A DNA stretch of 64,000 bases from Bifidobacterium sp. ESL0728 (GCF_029392015.1 NZ_CP113925.1:2046001-2110000), one strand, 5' to 3'. Shown: positions 27,633 through 36,754, counted from the stretch's first letter. Notes: generated by a model not told the origin, from the sequence alone. Program-made: numbers and translations.

Positions 27633-28382
27633 TTACACGGCGGTGAGCAGGCCGCTGAAGAGGACGGTCAAGAGGGCGATGCCTTCGATGACGAAGTACA
27701 TGAGGAATGAAGCCCAGCTACGGGTCAGCACATTCAGCGGGGAATTCTTTTTGATGCCGATCAAGAGGCCGACGAAGAGAATCGCGTAAACACCAGCCGC
27801 TACCAGTGCCGCGATAATGCCGAGGTTCGCCGCATTCGGCAGCGCCGACGAGGAGCCATACATGACGTACGTCGAAAACCAGAATTTGAATTTCAGGAGC
27901 GAAACGCCTGCAATCAGCTGCTCGAAAGCCAGCAGAAGCAGGAAAAGGTTGCGCCATAGCCATGAATGCGCCTCCACAAACGAAAGCGCGAATGTGGCGA
28001 GCGCGAAAACGGTCACTGCCCACGAAACGAGAGCGACGCCTTGAGGCGCAAACGGGCTCAACAGCTTAATTATCTGTGCGGTATGCTTCACGGCAAACAC
28101 ACGCCCAATCCAATACGGACCGATGATGGCAATCAGCAGAATGACCAGATAGACCACCCAGCGAATCGGCCGAAACTGGCTGCGTTTGATGTCGGCCAAG
28201 GAAAGCTCGGTCTTGGGGATGGAGGCTTCGGGATGCTTGGAAACACTGACTTTCTCGACTTTGCCCTCGACGATTTCAACGGCTTCGTTACGTTTTTCCG
28301 GCTTTTCGGAAAGTGCGGCCTTCTGGGAGGAATTTTTTGAGGGCTCGTGGTCTGTATCTGTCGAATCATCCGTCATGGCCAT
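27633..28382 (-). CDS. Membrane protein with five predicted helices, unknown function
   Basis: The 249-residue protein has a charged, Ser/Glu/Lys-rich N-terminus of about 75 residues, then five hydrophobic segments: near V-V-Y-L-V-I-L-L-I-A-I-I, A-L-V-S-W-A-V-T-V-F, N-L-F-L-L-L-L-A-F, I-A-A-L-V-A-A-G-V-Y and a last one ending V-L-F-S-G-L-L. I recognise no family motif. The start could be the ATG ending at 28382 or the ATG two codons later. It lies between a tRNA gene and rpsO on the same strand, spaced widely enough from both to be transcribed alone. Two hairpins follow it. Confidence 0.75.
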   Translation of the reverse strand: MAMTDDSTDTDHEPSKNSSQKAALSEKPEKRNEAVEIVEGKVEKVSVSKHPEASIPKTELSLADIKRSQFRPIRWVVYLVILLIAIIGPYWIGRVFAVKHTAQIIKLLSPFAPQGVALVSWAVTVFALATFALSFVEAHSWLWRNLFLLLLAFEQLIAGVSLLKFKFWFSTYVMYGSSSALPNAANLGIIAALVAAGVYAILFVGLLIGIKKNSPLNVLTRSWASFLMYFVIEGIALLTVLFSGLLTAV

Positions 28383-28535
28383 GCCTCATTGATCTTACGA
28401 ACCTTTTCGCACTGCCCCATCAAAGCCTTCCAGTGTCACGAAACATCTGTCACGCCTTTAGTGGCACCAAAAACGACGGTGAAACGATACCTTATATATG
28501 CCATAAGTCCGTCATCCGCTCACCCCCGCAATGGG

Positions 28536-28606
28536 AGCGGATGACGGGAATCGAACCCGCGTAATCAGTTTGGAAGACTGAGGCTCTACCATTGAGCTAC
28601 ATCCGC
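28536..28606 (-). tRNA. tRNA-Gly (anticodon TCC)
   Basis: The minus strand folds as a cloverleaf: acceptor GCGGATG/CATCCGC, D-arm with AGCTCAATGGTAGAGC, anticodon arm CAGTCTTCCAAACTG with anticodon TCC, and T-arm GCGGGTTCGATTCCCGT. The discriminator is U and no CCA is encoded (CCC follows), so CCA must be added enzymatically. Confidence 0.97.
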
Positions 28607-28948
28607 GTGCCGTTTTGCAAGTTTCCTAGAGCCCACAAAACAACGACTTTTAGTATACACGAAGCTCGGAATTGGCGACACGTTCATAGACTTGCGCGAT
28701 CGATGAAGCGACAATATTCTCCAATCACCGCCACGTAGCACCAAACGATGAATTGGATGCCAATCGATATTCCGTGCTGCACCAATGCCGAAACCCAATT
28801 TTAAAAATGTCGGAATCAAGCCATTCTTCTTTTTCAATAAGTCAAAGAAAAAGCACGGAAGCGCTGATAATGATGTATCAACGCTTCCGTGCTGCACGTT
28901 CACCTGGGCTACTCAACGATCATCGATTGCCCGGTAGGATGAATGTTG
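28607..28948. other. Intergenic region between tRNA-Gly and the beta-glucosidase gene
   Basis: This 342-bp stretch has no credible gene. A frame at 28586-28903 on the minus strand overlaps the tRNA and the terminator, so it is not real. It contains the terminator of the beta-glucosidase gene at 28852-28893 and should hold the tRNA promoter. Confidence 0.6.
28852..28893 (-). terminator. Terminator of the beta-glucosidase gene
   Basis: AGCACGGAAGCG (28852-28863) pairs perfectly with CGCTTCCGTGCT (28882-28893), and TGATA/TATCA extends the stem inside. On the minus strand TTTTTCTTTG follows, giving a standard intrinsic terminator. Confidence 0.9.
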
Positions 28949-31204
28949 TCACTTGCTGACCTTGGCATATTCCGCCAGGAGGTTCTTGGTGAGTTCCTCG
29001 GCGACGTCGGCACCGAGCATCATGGCCATGCCGCCGACGGTGCAGCTGTCGACGAACATCACCAGCAGGCTGCTGTCAGGCATGATGTTGTGGCCGAATT
29101 GCTTGTTGAGCTTGGCCACCACCTTCTCGACAATCGGGCCACCGACCGGATCGTCCTTCCATTCCTTGAAGGTGGACCACTTGGTGAGCTTGGCGACCTT
29201 GCCGTCGTCTTCCAGATCGACACAGACGGTGTCGGCGATGTCGCGCGAAGACGTGGCGACCTCGATCTTATAGGTGCCTTCCTCGACCTTCCAGTCTTCG
29301 AAACGCTCGGACCAATAGGCGAACGCACGGGAATCGAGATCCATGGAGACCTCGGCGGACTCGCCCGGCTCAAGATAGACCTTCTTGAAGCCCTTGAGCT
29401 CGTGGACAGGACGCGCGACGGCTTCCTTCGGCGGGGCCACGTAGAACTGCACGACCTCGGCGCCGGCCACAGAACCCGTGTTCTTCACGGTTGCGGTGAC
29501 GCGAGCGGACTGCGGGCCGGTCTTCTCGGCCTTCGCGTTCGAAATGTCGAACGTGGTGTACGAGAGACCATAGCCGAAGGGATACACGACGGGCTTGTGG
29601 AAGGTGTCGTAGTAACGGTAGCCGACGAAGACGCCCTCGCCGTAGTCGACGTGGCCTTCCTCGCCCGGCCAGTTCATCATGGTCGGATCGTCGTCCAAAT
29701 CGTTGATGATCGTCTGGGCGAGCTTGCCGGACGGGCTCACATCGCCGAAGACAACATCGGCGGTTGCGGCGCCGCCAGCCTGGCCCAACAGCCATGCTTC
29801 AAGGATGGACTTGGCATCGCCAGCCCACGGCATGGAGACCGAGGAACCGTTGGAAAGGATGACCACAACGTTCTTGTTGGCGGCGGCAACAGCCTTCAGA
29901 AGCTCGACCTGCTTGGCCGGGATAGCCAGCGAAGTACGGTCGAAGCCTTCGGATTCGTAAGCGGCGGGCAGACCGAGGAAGAGCAGCACGGTGTCGGCGC
30001 CCTTGGCGGCGTTGACGGCCTCAGCGGTCAGAGCCGGGTCCTGCGGATCGTCTTCGAGCGTGAAGCCCGGAGCGAAGTCCGCGTCGATACCGCGGTCCTT
30101 CAGCGCGTCCATGAAGCTGGTGAGTTTGTTCGGGTTGATCAGCGACGAGCCGGCGCCCTGGTAGCGCGGGGTGCGGGCGAACTCGCCGATGACGGCCAGT
30201 TTGGTGCCGGGTTTTACCGGCAGCAGGCCATCTTCGTTCTTCAAGAGGACCATGGCCTCGCGGGCGGCGCGACGGGCGACCTCATCATGGGCGTCGATGT
30301 CGTAGCGATAGCCGGCCTTGCCTTTTTCCATGGCAGGACGGGTCTTGTTGACAAGATCAATCATGCCCTGGGCCATTTTCTGGAGCTGCTCAGGCGTCAT
30401 CTCGCCGTCGCGAACCGCGTGGACGACCTTGGCATCGGTGTTGGTCGGCGGCATCTCAAGGTTCAGGCCGGCGTTCAGGGCTGCGGCACGGTCGTGCACG
30501 GCGCCCCAGTCGGACATGACGATGCCCTTGAAGCCCCATTCGCCCCGCAGCACATCGGTCAGGAGCCACTTGTTCTGGGAAGAATAGACACCGTTGATCT
30601 TGTTGTAGGAGCACATGATCGTCCACGGCTGAGCCTTCTTGACGATGTGCTCGAAGGCGGACAGATAAATCTCACGAAGCGCGCGCTGCGAAATGTTGGC
30701 GCTTACGCGCATACGGTCGGTTTCCTGGTTGTTGGCTGCGAAGTGCTTCAACGAAGTGCCGACGCCCTTGGACTGGATGCCTTCGATCTCGCCGCAGGCC
30801 TCGTGTCCGGCCAGGTACGGATCCTCGCTCCAGAACTCGAAGCAGCGGCCGCCCAGCGGGTTGCGCTTGATGTTGATGCCAGGGCCCAGGATGACGGCGA
30901 CCTGTTCCTGGATGCATTCCTCACCCATCGCCTCGCCGGTTTCGCGTACCAGATCCGGGTTCCAGCTTGACGACATGCCAGCGGCCGGGGGGAAGCAGGT
31001 GGCCGGAACGGCCTTTTCGACGTCCATGCCTTCGAGGTTCTGCGCCTTGCGCAGTCCGTGGGGGCCGTCGGTAATCGTATAGTTCGGCAGTCCCTTTTCG
31101 GGCACTGAACCAATACTCCACGGATTGGTTCCACTGGTCAGCGCCGCCTGCTCTTCTACGCTGAGGTCTTTGGCGTCGGTTACTGGTGTTGTCTGATTGG
31201 TCAT
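28949..31204 (-). CDS. Glycoside hydrolase family 3 beta-glucosidase
   Basis: It probably releases glucose (or a related sugar) from beta-linked oligosaccharides or plant glycosides in the cytoplasm, since there is no signal peptide. The 751-residue protein has the GH3 N-terminal barrel (T-D-G-P-H-G-L-R near residue 45; K-H-F-A-A-N-N-Q near 155; catalytic Asp in I-V-M-S-D-W-G-A-V-H near 228). The alpha/beta sandwich domain follows, then a C-terminal Fn3-like domain starting after V-Y-P-F-G-Y-G-L-S-Y. I chose the ATG ending at 31204 behind AAAGGTTGCACA; a frame 8 codons longer has no better site. A palindrome overlapping the likely -35 upstream suggests repression by a TetR-type regulator, none of which is nearby. 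Confidence 0.94.
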   Translation of the reverse strand: MTNQTTPVTDAKDLSVEEQAALTSGTNPWSIGSVPEKGLPNYTITDGPHGLRKAQNLEGMDVEKAVPATCFPPAAGMSSSWNPDLVRETGEAMGEECIQEQVAVILGPGINIKRNPLGGRCFEFWSEDPYLAGHEACGEIEGIQSKGVGTSLKHFAANNQETDRMRVSANISQRALREIYLSAFEHIVKKAQPWTIMCSYNKINGVYSSQNKWLLTDVLRGEWGFKGIVMSDWGAVHDRAAALNAGLNLEMPPTNTDAKVVHAVRDGEMTPEQLQKMAQGMIDLVNKTRPAMEKGKAGYRYDIDAHDEVARRAAREAMVLLKNEDGLLPVKPGTKLAVIGEFARTPRYQGAGSSLINPNKLTSFMDALKDRGIDADFAPGFTLEDDPQDPALTAEAVNAAKGADTVLLFLGLPAAYESEGFDRTSLAIPAKQVELLKAVAAANKNVVVILSNGSSVSMPWAGDAKSILEAWLLGQAGGAATADVVFGDVSPSGKLAQTIINDLDDDPTMMNWPGEEGHVDYGEGVFVGYRYYDTFHKPVVYPFGYGLSYTTFDISNAKAEKTGPQSARVTATVKNTGSVAGAEVVQFYVAPPKEAVARPVHELKGFKKVYLEPGESAEVSMDLDSRAFAYWSERFEDWKVEEGTYKIEVATSSRDIADTVCVDLEDDGKVAKLTKWSTFKEWKDDPVGGPIVEKVVAKLNKQFGHNIMPDSSLLVMFVDSCTVGGMAMMLGADVAEELTKNLLAEYAKVSK

Positions 31205-31321
31205 TGTGCAACCTTTCTTGTATTGCAAGCAAAACTCATCACTGAGCCCTGCCGTACACCTTTATTACGTTCAGTTATTGCCGATCCGGCCTTTCCTGTA
31301 GCTTCAGGATAACCGCTTAGT

Positions 31322-31337
31322 TACCGACCGGTAGGTA
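31322..31337. promoter_or_regulatory. Predicted TetR-type operator
   Basis: TACCGACCGGTAGGTA is a 16-bp palindrome with a single mismatched pair, centred on ACCGGT. This form is typical of operators for TetR-family repressors in Actinobacteria. It overlaps the expected -35 region of the beta-glucosidase promoter, a position that would block transcription. Confidence 0.6.
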
Positions 31338-31401
31338 GCTTCATATTAGCATAAACCATCGTCGTTGATATCAGACAAATCACCATAAAATAAATTCCGA
31401 C

Positions 31402-31448
31402 GAAAAGCCGCCGCCCGGCAAAATATTTTCCCCTGCCAAGACGACGGC
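31402..31448 (-). terminator. Terminator of acpS
   Basis: On the minus strand GCCGTCGTCTTGGCA pairs with TGCCGGGCGGCGGC, using several G-U pairs and one bulged base, and is followed by TTTTCG. It lies about 140 bases past the acpS stop. Confidence 0.6.
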
Positions 31449-31586
31449 ATCGCACCTGTCCAGGCACTTGTTTATTGCCGGATGCAAATCTTAGATAACG
31501 TCAAAACCCAAGTGAATCGGTTATGTTCACCACGACGCCGGAGTACAGTTTCGCTCTGAGCCTGTTAACACTTACAGTCCCAAAAT

Positions 31587-32153
31587 TCACAGTCCGAAAC
31601 CACCCACCAGCACCGCAACGGCCGAAGCAACCGGTCCATCGTGACTTAATGACACGTGCCAACGCAACGCCAGCGGTTGTGTGCCCCGCAACTGCCGATC
31701 GGACGCAAACGAATCCTCAGCCGATGACGTCTCATCAGTCACCGCCGTTTCCGTCTGATTTGCACCCAACGATTTGAGCAGCATAGCCTCGCAATCCCGC
31801 ACCAATACCACACGCGGCCGCGAGCGCGAATCATCGAGAATCTCGACCTGGGCCCACGGAAAATCGTCAAGTGTGTATGGATTCGGGCGCTCCCCCAGTG
31901 CCTCGCACCACGCCTTGAGCACGGCTTCCTTGCCTGCCCAGCGAACGGCGAGATGCGCTGCCTCATCGTCGTGCTTGAGCCTGGCACGCACCGAGGCCTG
32001 CCGCAGCTCACGAGCAGAAAACAGCAGCCTGCCACGCGAACCCGGCTCATCCAGTTGTTGGGCGAAATCGGCAACATCCACCACATCGTGCCCCAGTCCG
32101 AGCACGAGCGAACCATGGGGCTTTGCCTCACCGCTAACCTTGACGTCAATCAC
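31587..32153 (-). CDS. acpS: Holo-[acyl-carrier-protein] synthase
   Basis: It transfers 4'-phosphopantetheine from CoA to the carrier domain of fatty acid synthase. The 188-residue protein has L-G-H-D-V-V-D-V (metal-binding Asp 23) and R-W-A-G-K-E-A-V-L-K-A-W (the second metal site and CoA contact, near residue 75). These are the two family signatures. W-H-V-S-L-S-H-D lies near the C-terminus. It exceeds the usual 120-140 residues because of a loop of about 45 residues between them (Asp/Glu/Ser-rich). The likely substrate, Fas, is encoded 8.8 kb away on the same strand. The intervening DNA is the surface-protein island, so acpS and fas may once have been closer. Confidence 0.9.
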   Translation of the reverse strand: MIDVKVSGEAKPHGSLVLGLGHDVVDVADFAQQLDEPGSRGRLLFSARELRQASVRARLKHDDEAAHLAVRWAGKEAVLKAWCEALGERPNPYTLDDFPWAQVEILDDSRSRPRVVLVRDCEAMLLKSLGANQTETAVTDETSSAEDSFASDRQLRGTQPLALRWHVSLSHDGPVASAVAVLVGGFGL

Positions 32154-32400
32154 GGTTTCATGCTACCTGCCCGACATGAATTCAAAAGGCCACCACGGTC
32201 AATCACCACATATACAGTCGTGCAAATCCGACAACAACAAGCTGGCGTCGGACAACCCCAGCGAAAGTGGCGACAAACCAGCGACAAAAACAAAGAGGCC
32301 CCGATGGATATTCCCACCAAGGGACGTCTTCATACACTCTGGATGAGCCCGACGCCGCCATACAATCAATCAGAATCGCGGGGCGGCATCGAGACATCAC

Positions 32401-32739
32401 TTACTTTGAAATTTCGGCAGAGTCCAGATTGGGGTGACGCGCCAGAATGTAGCCGCCATTCCTGTAGGCAAGCAACAGCAAGAACAGGAGGATCGGGAAC
32501 ACCAGCAGCCACCAGAAACTGAAACTGGAACCAACCTGGACACCTGTGGAAGCAGGCGTTGCGAAGAAGCATTGCGGCAGTCCCTCGTAATCCGAATCGC
32601 TCCACGCGGCAGGCGTGCCATATGCGGTCTCATCGGCTTCAAGCCACGCGACCTTCTTGGCATGGCGTTGGCCGCTCTTGAGCCTGCGGGCGACGTCATC
32701 AGGCATGCATTTCGGGTGGACCTTCTTCGGAACGGTCAT
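32401..32739 (-). pseudogene. C-terminal remnant (or minimal copy) of a BspA-type surface protein
   Basis: The 112-residue frame, from an ATG ending at 32739, contains only the juxtamembrane and membrane-anchor part of the surface protein at 36894-40403. It has H-P-K-C-M-P-D-D-V, A-W-L-E-A-D, G-L-P-Q-C, one membrane helix and the tail A-Y-R-N-G-G-Y-I...L-D-S-A-E-I-S-K. The last 115 bases align with the larger gene at roughly 78% identity. No signal peptide or repeat domain precedes it, and the Shine-Dalgarno is poor. It is best read as the leftover of a deleted or recombined surface gene. A functional small membrane protein cannot be excluded, because the frame and key residues are intact. 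Confidence 0.7.
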
Positions 32740-32926
32740 GGTGTTGAGACCACCGCTAGAAAACCGCCACACAATTAGAAGATGGTCATTGCACGGCGTT
32801 TCTCGATTTATCAAATATCTGGCACAAACAGCATGAAAAACGACATAAAGCCTGAACCGAACAACGAAAGAAAGAGAAGAAGAAAGAGGAAGATAATTCT
32901 TTAACGGCTTTACTCAGCATATAAAA

Positions 32927-32963
32927 AAGTGGCGGTTGACAGACTCAATGCCAACCGCCACTT
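32927..32963 (-). terminator. Terminator downstream of surface protein 1
   Basis: AAGTGGCGGTTG (32927-32938) pairs perfectly with CAACCGCCACTT (32952-32963), followed on the minus strand by TTTTTAT. It lies about 160 bases past the stop codon. Confidence 0.88.
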
Positions 32964-33048
32964 CTTTCAATCATCAGGTGCGGTCCCCGTTTCCGGGAGC
33001 CGTACGATTATTTAGAGCGCAGCGCCATCTCCGTTCACGCCGGATATT

Positions 33049-33102
33049 GCCTTGAGTACCCGTCTTGGCCTTCAGAGAAACGGGCTCGCAGATACTCAAG
33101 GC
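33049..33102. repeat. Long-range inverted repeat with an inner stem
   Basis: GCCTTGAGTA (33049-33058) pairs with TACTCAAGGC (33093-33102), and CCCGT (33059-33063) pairs with ACGGG (33080-33084) inside, with unpaired bases on one side. It lies just after the surface-protein stop codon. Its role is unknown: an RNA 3'-end structure or a recombination scar. Confidence 0.6.
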
Positions 33103-33119
33103 GGCACCTGCTCGGGATT

Positions 33120-36100
33120 TTACCGCCCGCTGTAATGTGCGGGTGCTCCCGCGTACTCGGCGTTCTTCTCCTCCTGGTGTTTGCCGAAGATGAAACCGGC
33201 CTCAAGCAGCGCCACAGCTGCTACGATCACCGCGACCAGGATCCACCAGTTGAAGCCTTGCTTCTGGGCAGAAGAGTCAGTATTGGCGGGCACACAAACC
33301 GGTTCGCTTGCTGCGGGCTCAATCCAGGCGGCACCACGAGTGTAGCCGGATTGGACAATCGGCGCGCACTTATAGGTCCTGCCATACTTCTTCGGAGAGT
33401 TTCCATTGTTGTCATTGGTGCTGTTGCCGTTATTGTTGTCAGGAACATAGCCGTTGTCCGAGTTGGCGGAGCCGTTGTTGCTCTGCGGAACGATCACCGT
33501 CGGAGCAAGCGGGGCCACGCTGCTTCTGGTCGGCGAGGCCGAACCCAACACAGGCGCCGGGTTGTTGATGACCGTGCGGTAGTTATAGGTGGGCGTGTTC
33601 AACGTCCGGTAGACCACCGTGGTGCCACCCTTGCCGTTGTCGGCTGCGGGATTCGAAGCGGGAATCGTCGGCTGGTTGCCGTTGTTGTTCTGGTTGCCGT
33701 CGCTACCGTTACCGTCGTTACCACTGTTATCGTTGCCTTGGTTCGTGTTCGAAGGCGGCGTGGTTGGCGCTGGGGCGGGGGCCGGAGCGGGAGCCGGAGC
33801 CGGAGCCGGGGCCGGGACCTTCTCCCACTGCGCATAAAGCGTCGTGGTACCAGGCTCAAGAATCAGCGGCTCACCGGGAGCGATGAGATTGACATTGTCG
33901 GTGCGCGAATAGGACCAACCGATGAACCTGTAGTCGGTACGGGTATAGGTGTTGGCACGCGCGGGACGCTGATAATGGTTGAAGTCGACGCTCGGATCGG
34001 AGGTCTCAACCGTAAAATCATCGGTAAGGTCATCGCCACCGTAGGGATTGGCGTTGGCCAGGTACTTCACCGTGTAGTGCGCGCTCCTTACGGGGTTGCT
34101 CTTGGGCGACCACTTGGCGTAGAGGGTCACATTTCGTTTGCCGGAGACCGGGATATTGCCTGTTCCGTCCACACTGTAATCCTGACCAGAACCATCGGCT
34201 GCAGTATTCCACTCAACCATGTTGTATCCGTTGAGATAGAACTGCCCTGCCGGGATGTCGACGGAATTGACCGTCGCACCGGTCTTGACGGCGTCGGGAA
34301 CGCTGCCGGTGACACTGGCGCTTGCGTCGCTCGGCTTGTTGGCGTCGAAGTGAATCGTGGCCTGCTGCTGCCAGACGAACGTGCCGCCGGCGAAACCGGA
34401 TGCCTGGGTCAACGCAGCGAGGGATTCGCTGTCACCCATCGCGCTGCTGGTCCAGCTGTCGTCGCTCTTGGTCCAACGACCGGAATAGCCGTTGGCAGGC
34501 GTGGCCGGATTGCCGAAAGCGACCGGGACGGTCGAAGGCTCGGAAGTAAAGAAACTTGCCGGCAACTTGGTGCTGGCACCGAGGGTGAGCTTACGCAGGC
34601 CCTGCGGGAGAACGTTGTGCTTGCCGTCGGCGGGTATCGGGGCAGAGTTCCAACCGGATATATCAAGGGACCACAGATTGTTGCAGCCCTCGAACATCGA
34701 GGCCATGGTGCTCACGTGAGTGACGTCCCAACCGGAAATACCGTTGAAAGCATGGTCCGCATTGTCGGACCCAAGTGCGGTGTCGCCTTGGAACATACCG
34801 GTCATGTCGGAGACGTTGGAGGTATTCCAGTTAGAAAGTCCCTTGATCGTCTTCAACGATGTCGCATATGTGAACGTTTGTGTCAAATGAGTCACGTGAT
34901 CGGTATTCCAGTTGTGCAGGTCGAGCGAAGTCAACGAGGAAGCACCAGCGAAAGTCGCTCCCATGTTGGTGGCCGCCGGGGTCGTCCAGTTTTCGATGCC
35001 GCGAACGCTGGTCAACGCTCGGTCATTCATGAAGAGCTGGTTGAAATTCCAGCAGGAAGTGGGGTTCCAGTTGCGCAAATCGAGGGTGGGCATCAAGAAC
35101 ATGTTGCTGAAGGTCGCCTGCAACACCTGCACCTTCGAGACGTTCCAGCCACTCAGATCCAAGGCCTCAAGACTGGTGCCGGAGAAGGTTCTGTTCAATG
35201 AAGTGACGTTCGAGACGTCCCAGTTGCGCAGTCCGGTGAGGTGGCTCAGCGACGTGGTACCGAAAAACATGCGGTCAAGGCCGGTGTCCTTCAAAGCGGT
35301 TGGATGCCAAGCGCTCAAATCCAGCGAGCGCAAAGCGGTTGAACTTTGGAACATGCCGGAAAGATTCGTCGCATGGCTCACGTTCAAACCGGAAAGGCCG
35401 GTGATGCTGGTCAATGCAGGATCGGTATTGAACATGCTGTTCATGTCGGTGGCGCTTGAGGTGTTCAAGCCGGTGACATCGAGACTCTGCAATTTCGGAA
35501 GATTGTAGAACATCGCGCCGAATGCAGTGACATGAGAGGTGTCGAGCTTGTCCAGCCCCTGAATGGAAGTCAGCTGGGGAAGCTCGGAGAACAACGAGCC
35601 TTCGTCGACACTGCGCGGAGTCACCTGGCCATCGAAGACAATGCCGGTAAGCACCTGTTCGATTCCGGGGTTGACGTTCGAACTCCACGGCGCATCGCCA
35701 CGGATTCCGACGGTGCCGGCACCTACGTGAACCACACAACCTCCAGCGCTGGGGGCTTCGAAACGATAGGGAGCCGCACCAGGAACATTCCCCCACGTGC
35801 CGGTCGCAGAGCTCGGACAAAGACCTTGGGCACCCGGCAATTCTTGCGTTTGCGGAGAAGGCACCAGCAATGACTGCTTGTCTTCGACGATTGGCTTCTG
35901 GTCGGGCTGCAGCTGAGATTGAGAACCGGACTTGCCTACCTGAGAGGAAGCTACCGTTTGCGACTGAGCTTCAGAACCGGAATTTCCCGCCTGAGCCGAA
36001 GCACCCGTTTGCGGCTGTTGGGACTCCTCGGACTTTGCTGTTTTTTGCGAACCGTCTGACTGGGCCAACTGTGGTGAGTCTGCGCCTTGTGGCACTTCGG

Positions 36101-36224
36101 ACTGACTTGTTTCTTGCCCTGAAACACTTTGGGGCGTTTCTTCGGCCGAGGCACTAACAACTGGGCCAATGGCGAGCGCCGACGCTACAAGCAAGCCGAC
36201 AATCGCTTTACTTAACGACTTCAA
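33120..36224 (-). CDS. BspA-type (DUF285) repeat surface protein 1
   Basis: A secreted, membrane-anchored protein of about 1034 residues. A signal peptide (K-S-L-S-K-A-I-V-G-L-L-V-A to S-A-S-A) is followed by a Gln/Ser/Glu-rich linker. A long array of DUF285 leucine-rich repeats (about residues 205-580) comes next, with units of the type W-N-T-S-x-V-T-x-M-x-x-M-F. Two InlB/Flg_new-type beta repeats (...V-T-L-Y-A-K-W and ...T-T-L-Y-A-Q-W), a Pro/Ala run, an Asn/Gly-rich spacer and a C-terminal helix with a short charged tail complete it. No LPXTG. The start is a TTG ending at 36224 behind AAAGGGAAAG, chosen because it aligns with the start of surface protein 2. A TTG 9 codons earlier is the alternative. 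Such proteins bind host or matrix partners; the ligand is unknown. Confidence 0.86.
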   Translation of the reverse strand: MKSLSKAIVGLLVASALAIGPVVSASAEETPQSVSGQETSQSEVPQGADSPQLAQSDGSQKTAKSEESQQPQTGASAQAGNSGSEAQSQTVASSQVGKSGSQSQLQPDQKPIVEDKQSLLVPSPQTQELPGAQGLCPSSATGTWGNVPGAAPYRFEAPSAGGCVVHVGAGTVGIRGDAPWSSNVNPGIEQVLTGIVFDGQVTPRSVDEGSLFSELPQLTSIQGLDKLDTSHVTAFGAMFYNLPKLQSLDVTGLNTSSATDMNSMFNTDPALTSITGLSGLNVSHATNLSGMFQSSTALRSLDLSAWHPTALKDTGLDRMFFGTTSLSHLTGLRNWDVSNVTSLNRTFSGTSLEALDLSGWNVSKVQVLQATFSNMFLMPTLDLRNWNPTSCWNFNQLFMNDRALTSVRGIENWTTPAATNMGATFAGASSLTSLDLHNWNTDHVTHLTQTFTYATSLKTIKGLSNWNTSNVSDMTGMFQGDTALGSDNADHAFNGISGWDVTHVSTMASMFEGCNNLWSLDISGWNSAPIPADGKHNVLPQGLRKLTLGASTKLPASFFTSEPSTVPVAFGNPATPANGYSGRWTKSDDSWTSSAMGDSESLAALTQASGFAGGTFVWQQQATIHFDANKPSDASASVTGSVPDAVKTGATVNSVDIPAGQFYLNGYNMVEWNTAADGSGQDYSVDGTGNIPVSGKRNVTLYAKWSPKSNPVRSAHYTVKYLANANPYGGDDLTDDFTVETSDPSVDFNHYQRPARANTYTRTDYRFIGWSYSRTDNVNLIAPGEPLILEPGTTTLYAQWEKVPAPAPAPAPAPAPAPAPTTPPSNTNQGNDNSGNDGNGSDGNQNNNGNQPTIPASNPAADNGKGGTTVVYRTLNTPTYNYRTVINNPAPVLGSASPTRSSVAPLAPTVIVPQSNNGSANSDNGYVPDNNNGNSTNDNNGNSPKKYGRTYKCAPIVQSGYTRGAAWIEPAASEPVCVPANTDSSAQKQGFNWWILVAVIVAAVALLEAGFIFGKHQEEKNAEYAGAPAHYSGR

Positions 36225-36390
36225 TATTTCTTTCCCTTTCTCGTTTCGCAATGCTTCCTTGACCTTCGCCTTTTCAACGATAATGCAGGATATTCATCGA
36301 ACATGGTGATGACAATACGGTGAGCACAATTGCAATACTCGTTATTGTATCGCGCGTCACATGCTAGTAATGAGATTTCTAGAAAAACGT

Positions 36391-36419
36391 TTGACATTTC
36401 AGCTTAGAGTGAATATATA
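36391..36419 (+). promoter_or_regulatory. Sigma-70-like promoter pointing away from the gene it should serve
   Basis: TTGACA (36391-36396), a 17-base spacer and TATATA (36414-36419) form a near-consensus promoter on the plus strand. Both neighbouring genes are on the minus strand, so it would drive an antisense or small RNA, possibly ending at the hairpin 36755-36795. In A/T-rich DNA this can occur by chance. Confidence 0.4.
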
Positions 36420-36714
36420 TTATCGCAAAATCAAATGATTTATTAGCTTTTAGAAACAAAACATACGATTGACGAAGTCTGAAAATATGTTTTATATAAA
36501 ACGTTAATAATTAATACATTCCGATAAACGCAGCGTAGAATGCACCACTGATTTCTTGGAATAAGAGTACAACTTATAATACAAGCGGGTGAATAATTAT
36601 ACTGAATTCCACGCCACTAAACAGGGCTTGAAATGAATACTGAACAATTTTAAAAAAGAAAAATCAACGGATGAAAATACCGGGTAGACGGAAACACAAA
36701 ACGTTAACCATATC

Positions 36715-36736
36715 GAGTCCATCTTAAGATGGACTC
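36715..36736. repeat. 22-bp perfect palindrome
   Basis: GAGTCCATCTTAAGATGGACTC reads the same on both strands with no loop. Loop-free palindromes are more often protein-binding sites than terminators. It lies about 490 bases upstream of surface protein 1 and 20 bases from the terminator of surface protein 2. Confidence 0.65.
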
Positions 36737-36754
36737 CCCGCAAACCCGTTAGAA

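Larger units (their letters stand above)
31205..31586 (-). promoter_or_regulatory. Promoter region of the beta-glucosidase gene
   Basis: A 382-bp gap. It holds, in minus-strand order, the acpS terminator (31402-31448), a near-palindromic operator (31322-31337), a -10-like TATCCT close downstream of it, and the leader to the ATG at 31204. The rest is plain A/T-richer sequence. Confidence 0.55.
32740..33119. other. Gap between the remnant and the first surface-protein gene
   Basis: A 380-bp stretch with two hairpins (32927-32963 and 33049-33102) at the end of the surface-protein gene. The remainder is A/T-rich without a gene. Confidence 0.6.

Noticed and set aside
28586..28903. 105-codon minus-strand frame
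   Set aside because: Overlaps tRNA-Gly and the beta-glucosidase terminator, and lacks a Shine-Dalgarno.
33135..35201. 688-codon open frame on the plus strand
   Set aside because: Antisense to surface protein 1; no Shine-Dalgarno, signal or motif.
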